A stretch of DNA of 64,000 nucleotides from Apostichopus japonicus (taxonomy: Eukaryota > Echinodermata > Holothuroidea > Aspidochirotida > Stichopodidae). Each line of letters opens with the position of its first letter. Within the stretch, counting starts at the first letter, position 1. The notes under the pieces are model-generated. The model did no database searches and was not told the DNA's origin. It worked only from the letters and a program-made list of their open reading frames with translations. Made by a program: the position numbers and the translations under genes. Positions 58,754 to 64,000 of the stretch are shown here, one piece after another. The stretch lies in assembly GCF_037975245.1 (NCBI RefSeq), contig NC_092563.1, positions 27,741,960-27,805,959 of the forward strand, in the 5' to 3' direction.

Positions 58754-61700
58754 CCTGATCTGGGGAGTGACCTGGATGGAAGTGGGGGTGGGGGGGGGGA
58801 CTTGTGGTGAGAAGGAGAGAGATGCCATGTGTTGTAAGCTCCATCTTATACAACTTTATTTGCTCTCTTGATAAAAGAAAGCTCAAGATTGTTCTTGAAC
58901 CTGTATGTAATTCTTGCTTGCTGCCCCCTCTGATATATAACTTTAAATTCACTTACATATGGTAGAGTTTTAAGGTGGTGCGTGGACATTGCATTAACTG
59001 AGCCACAGATTGGGATAATAAATATATAAAGGATATGAAATGTGTGAACAAGAGATTGGAATTCCAAATCACTGATAAAATGAAAACTTTTGTTCACTGG
59101 AAGCTCTTTTATATCAAGAGAGGAAATCCTCTATCACAAATATACATACCTTGGTATGTCTGACAGAACAGGGTATGTTTGATATGCAGCATAACACTAA
59201 CATCAAACATCCAGAATTGAATTTTGGTCAGATCTGGTAGGCATTAATGTGTGGATTTAAAAAAAAAAAATTTTACACCTGCCCTCATGTTTACTAATTT
59301 CTCAGAACATATAAAACTGTTTGCTTGAAGAAATCAATTCACCAACAGAAGATAGATGAAAAAATATTTATATATACCTGAGCTATCGAAAAGTGATATT
59401 TATCGAGCAGTTGCTATTTCTGCCAGAAATTGAAAATACTGAGTCATGAATGTTTCATGTACTTTTCGTTGCCACAACCTAGAAAATCTGTATGCCTTCA
59501 ATGTACTAATGTTCCAGTTTCCCTACTCAGTGTCCTCTTGAAAGCACTATCACACAAAAGACGAGGAATCAAATGTTAATCGACCACAAAACACAATTCT
59601 TTTGGTTTTGAAGGCCATACTTGGAAGAAAATAACGACTGCTCTATCACTTGATTGGTAGAAATACTCCTTGTAATGTTGCGATGATTATGACCTTGATA
59701 TTGACCTTGAGTAAACATTTCCCAGACAATAATCATAGATTTGCTCAAACTTCTTGACTTGTTTAAGGGCACTTTGTAACCTGTTGTTACTCTACTTAAT
59801 ATCTTTACAGTGGTGCAGGCTTAATTGCCTACGCAAAATGAAAGCTATTTTTGCAGCCATTTTATAACTCTCGTTGAAAATCAAAGTGCAAACCGTGATG
59901 TAGTAAGGACGATTTGTCTTTAAATACCACTGCCAAAAAACCAAAAAAACACATGGAAAAATAACACAAGGCTGGACAAAAAAGTAGTCACTATTTTCTT
60001 AATAACTGCCAATCGGCATAAAATTCTTAACTTGTTTTATGAACTACTTTCATATATTTAAGGAGAGGTTTGGCGGATGGAAATAAATGGCATTGAACAG
60101 AAACTTGGCAATAAAAGAGCGAAACCACCAACGTTTCAGGGGGATATAACATATTTTGTACTATTTTAATACATTTACTGAATTACAAAAACAAACAAAA
60201 AATGTGAAGAATAGGAAGAGCAGATCACTGGAAATTTCCTGAACAAACTAGAATTCAAGGTTTGTAAATAACTTAACTTAAATATCGTTTTTCTCTAAAA
60301 TGTTACATTTTTGGTTTCTTCAGCTTGCTCTTCGGGTAGTCCATTTCACCTTTGTAAAGTCAGTTTGTAGTATTTGAGGAGGAAAGAAAGTTACTCTTCT
60401 TTGGGAAATAAATACAATGGAATGTTTAAGGATATTAAACTGCAGAATTTTCTATTTTTTTACAATTATCCATCAAATCCCATCAATTTCTTAAAATATG
60501 AAACTTCAGTTTTGTTGGATGTGAAATTGTTCATGTAAATTTTTGATATGATTTTTTTCTGGGGGGGGGGGATGAAGGGGGGATTGTATTGAATAATAGT
60601 GCAGGTATCTTGTAAGGTTCCTAATCTTACCCATACTAGTAGTGGAATGTGGCACCACCAGATTGTGCCAAATTCGACCAAACATACAACTTGAGTGATT
60701 GCCGAAACAACACTGTTTTGATATGATGACCAATTGGAGCCATGGTTTGCATCTTATTATAGACCATGGCTATGGGGATTATGGCTGTACCAGTTGGGTG
60801 TAATTGTTGGGTGCAGGTGTTGGGTTCACCTGTTGGGTGCAGGCTTGACAAGAAGGGGGGGTAGGGTTCTGGAATAAGTTTTCTATGCTACAGGTCAATT
60901 AAGGAGTCTGAAGGAATAAGGGCAGGGGTGTCAGTAAAACATGGGATTAAGAATAGTGTATTGTCATTGTACTTGTCCCCTAGGCCTGACCTGGCTCTGT
61001 ATCTCCTGTGCATACACCACTCCCCATCAGATTCACTCAATTAAATATTTAATTGTAAAACAAATTATTTTCTTTTGTACTTTAGAACATTAAATTAGGT
61101 GTGCCCTGATCTAGCTGTGCCAAGTAGGTTGAACCTATGGTTACAAATGTATCCATAATTTCTATTAAATTCATCTATTCTGGACTATTGCCCTCTTGAA
61201 TTCTGTAGGTATAGTTGTTTAGGAATTTCTGTCTCAGATTTAGATTTAAGTGATTCTTGAACATCTAAACCAACTTTGAGTTGAGCACTGTCTTCAACCT
61301 CCCCGCTAGTGTATTACTTGCTTTGGAATTGGCACCCAGGATATATATCTTCCAAATCAACCATTAATCAATTCTCCCATATTTGCAACCTAATGATGAT
61401 AGTTTGTTCCAAAAATGCTTCATTTCACTGAGAAAATGACAATCTTTACATAGTGCCCCCCCCCCATTTTTTTTCAAATTCTGAAGTTGGCTAATGTATG
61501 TTTATGCCCAGTGTCTAAAGCAACTGACTAGTCAAGTTAGTATGGAAGGATCTCATCTTAAAAATAAGCATTGATGTAAATAGTTCAAAGTGCTTAAGTT
61601 CATTTCTATCAATCCAATTAACATAGCTACAAACAACAATCAATATATGATATAATTAATAATAATTGCAGCAAAATGAACCCCCAGTAATAATACTGTG

Positions 61701-62329
61701 AATCATAATGGATATGGATTGTACATGGCCAGCATACATAATCACAAAACGTTTAAATGCTATCCTTGGATCGGCAAAGGGTTTCTGTTTTCCACCATTT
61801 AAATCTACAAAATTTGAAGAAGGAATAGAAACAATAAACCTTCCCCATATGCACTGTGTCCAATGGATTTTGTAGTCTGGATGACAAACAAACATGTCAA
61901 TTGAAATACAGGTTAGTTTGGAGACCTAATGAGTAACCGGCTTCCAAAAAATACATAAAACAATATTACGGCCGTATTTACGGTACCCATCAGTTGAGTT
62001 AATAAAGGCATGGTTAATTATCCATGCAAACGCAGGTTATTTCATATGTAAATATTTACAGCTGAATCGTTTCATTGTACATTAAAATGTGAACTTCCAA
62101 ATAAACAGACTAAGTAATTTTCTTTATTTCATAATATATATACACATATTTATGTGTAAAGGAATAAAGAAAGCACATCTTGTGTGAACGATAAAAATAT
62201 AATATACTGGTCAGTGTTTGTTGTTTATGTTAGTGTGTCTATATATTATACATACTGTCATCTTGGGTAGATTTATGTTGATGTTACAATGTGTCCAAGC
62301 ACACAAACTGCTCTAGTCTCTATATATAC
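58754..62329. other. Non-coding stretch
   Basis: G runs occur near 58783-58800 and 60562-60586, and a C run near 61457. A loose 'gttgggtgcaggtgttgggt' repetition lies at 60785-60845. No gene recognised. Confidence 0.55.
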
Positions 62330-62560
62330 GTTAGCTTCCGGATGGAATTATCCTTTCGCCCAGTTTTAGATGTTGTTTAATTAATGGTGACCTTCACCAT
62401 CTCCAACGAACAACATCAATTGATCATCAACGAGAAGAACGCAATCGCAGAGCCTTTTTGCGAAAGACGACTACGTCGGGAGGACGTCACATGGCCGTGA
62501 CACGGTAAATTTTCAATACTCGCCATTGATTTGCGGAGAAAATCTCTTGGCTTAGCCACT
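62330..62560. promoter_or_regulatory. CpG-rich patch, possible promoter or first exon
   Basis: CpG is frequent here (for example 'gcgaaagacgactacgtcgg', 'gaggacgtcac', 'gccgtgacacgg') against a CpG-poor background. A 38-codon ATG frame begins at 62385 (MVTFTISNEQH...) and ends before 'cggtaaat', a weak donor. A first exon, a small conserved element or chance are all possible. Confidence 0.2.
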
Positions 62561-63702
62561 CTGCCGAGGAGAAGTGTTTCTTGAGTATGTAAATGAAGAA
62601 TGCAATCCAGTATTCCTCTTCAAATGTCACTTCTTTCATTTCTCTGTTCATTAACCAAAAACTCAAGCGCTTAAGGATGCAGCTAAGCATAGAAATGTGA
62701 TTGTATACATTGCATCGGAGCATTTTATAAAGATAAAATAAAAGAAACGAGGGGAGGCAGGAGGCCCCTTTTAGTAGTATCGGATTTTAGCCCGTTGACT
62801 GCAAAACTATTTTCTACTCATTTTATTACATTTGGCGGTGAGGTTCGGAAAGGGTTTCTCTTGGTGAGAGGCTAATGACTTCACACTTGGTCGTTGAGCT
62901 CTATGGACTTAACATTCGTTGCTGCATTTCAAAATTTAATAAAACAAACTGACTGTCCAGGGTAGCGAATGGTATCGTCTTTCTCCAGTCTAATTATCAA
63001 CGTGTATAACTGCTTTACTCCACGGCACAAATACATCCTCTCGGTTGGGATATCACGTGGTGGGTGAAGAAAAAAAAAAATCGGTTCTGGCTTGTTTCCA
63101 TCACAAGGGCGAGGCCTCTCACGAAAGCAAAAAGGAAAGAAGTGTTTAAGCATGCTTTGAAAAAGAAGAAAAGTCTTATTGCAAGACTTATATGAAAAGT
63201 AATAAAAAGTAACCAATCAACAGGCGTGGATATTGTTGCCATCAGCGATTACCCATTGAGGCCCATGTATGCACAGGAGGAGGCTGGAGACATTGCTTGA
63301 ACTTGGCCCATAATTCATGCATATTGAAGTTATGAATATTTTAGACCCACGTCGCTACTCTTTGGAGTTGTTTAACTTCAGGGAAGACAGAGAAAGAAAT
63401 GATGGTCAATTTTGGCACTTTATATTTTATTTTATTTTGCTTCCTCTGCGCAAGTAATTCCGTTGGTTGTATCACTTTCGGTCTGGCCAGAGACTTTTGT
63501 AATGTAAACCAGTTTTGTAATGTAAAACAGTGTGATTGATCACAGGTAGAAAATTGGTTGTTATCAAATTTTAATTTCTTCAAACTGTATTCTAAACTTT
63601 CGCATCTGTGGAATTTCACGGTTATTGTTTGCCCGATAGTCATTCAATTCCAAGGGAAAGGAAAACTTTTCTCCAGGACTTTGGGTGATGAAATTGACTT
63701 AA
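62561..63702. other. Non-coding stretch
   Basis: Unique sequence. Minus-strand frames around 62929-63242 overlap each other and include poly-Phe from a poly(A) run near 63068. Confidence 0.5.
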
Positions 63703-63987
63703 CAATTTGTTTTTGGAGGGTCAATAAGTCGAACCCTGTATTTCAAAGTGGTGGCTCAGAATAACCGTCCTTCTAATAGGCCACATCAGCCTGTTTATTG
63801 GTGTAGAGATGACTTGGCATCATTCTTGGAATTTTGTAGCAATGAAAAATTGAGGAAGATTAGGCATTACTTAGAGGAGGCGGATGAATGGGAAGGGGTG
63901 TGTAAGAGGGGGATGAATAGGAAGTGGATGTGCATGGGAGGGGGAGGAATGCGAATGCGAAAGGGTGTGTGTGTGGAAAGGGGATGA
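63703..63987 (+). other. Unrecognised open frame at window end
   Basis: The frame is open from after a stop at 63700-63702 to a stop at 63985-63987, with no ATG in its first part. The middle reads YWCRDDLASFLEFCSNEKL and continues RKIRHYLEEADEWEG, charged and helix-like, more protein-like than other frames here. From about 63880 it runs into a G-rich repeat and the translation becomes low-complexity. It might contain an exon ending before the repeat, but no strong splice sites are visible and the family is not recognised. Confidence 0.2.
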
Positions 63988-64000
63988 ATGGGAAGGGATG
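63880..64000. repeat. G-rich minisatellite, cut by window end
   Basis: 'ggatgaatgggaagggg' type words occur near 63882, 63912 and 63979 with 'gtgtgt' and 'ggagggggagg' inserts. The array probably continues past the window. Confidence 0.7.

Overview
The window looks like AT-rich, non-coding nuclear DNA from a metazoan, most likely a marine invertebrate. No complete protein-coding gene can be supported. There are no operons, no dense open reading frames and no bacterial signals. Instead there are long stretches of unique sequence broken up by microsatellites, minisatellites and small transposon remnants: a hAT-type non-autonomous element, a tRNA-derived SINE, a 5'-truncated non-LTR retrotransposon tail and palindromic MITE-like elements. 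AGGTCA-rich dispersed repeats together with these element types suggest a marine invertebrate such as an echinoderm (possibly a holothurian), but this assignment is an impression and was not tested.

Layout. 1-4546: two copies of an AGGTCA-rich repeat. A 1200-bp stretch at the window start appears base-identical to 3347-4546, and the fuller copy begins near 1862. 4547-10682: mostly unique sequence, with a diverged relative of the same family at 7380-7870. 10683-10853: a palindromic MITE next to an (AT)n run. 10854-26947: unique sequence with AT and AG microsatellites, G-rich tracts and two speculative exon candidates. 26948-27237: a 26-bp minisatellite. 30297-30940: a hAT-like element with 8-bp target-site duplication. 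31940-33223: a degenerate tandem repeat, then a LINE tail that runs into a 340-bp (ATT)n tract. 34857-36991: a 95-bp repeat, a 1.55-kb array of a 34-bp unit, and a GGGAGGTA-type tract. 38008-38658: a SINE pair in opposite orientation and a 139-bp inverted-repeat element. 39911-40700: a ~41-bp minisatellite. 42071-43602: a 115-bp tandem array of 13 full units. 46453-46590: a G-rich 32-bp repeat. 46591-64000: largely unique sequence with small repeats, an octamer/homeodomain-rich patch, a CpG-rich patch and an unrecognised terminal open frame.

The window probably lies in an intergenic region or a large intron. The clearest biology is repeat biology: how mobile-element tails seed microsatellites, how one repeat family carries ordered nuclear-receptor-like half-sites, and how several tandem arrays cluster between 31.9 and 46.6 kb. 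The long open frames in this window are products of tandem arrays whose units lack stop codons and should not be read as genes.
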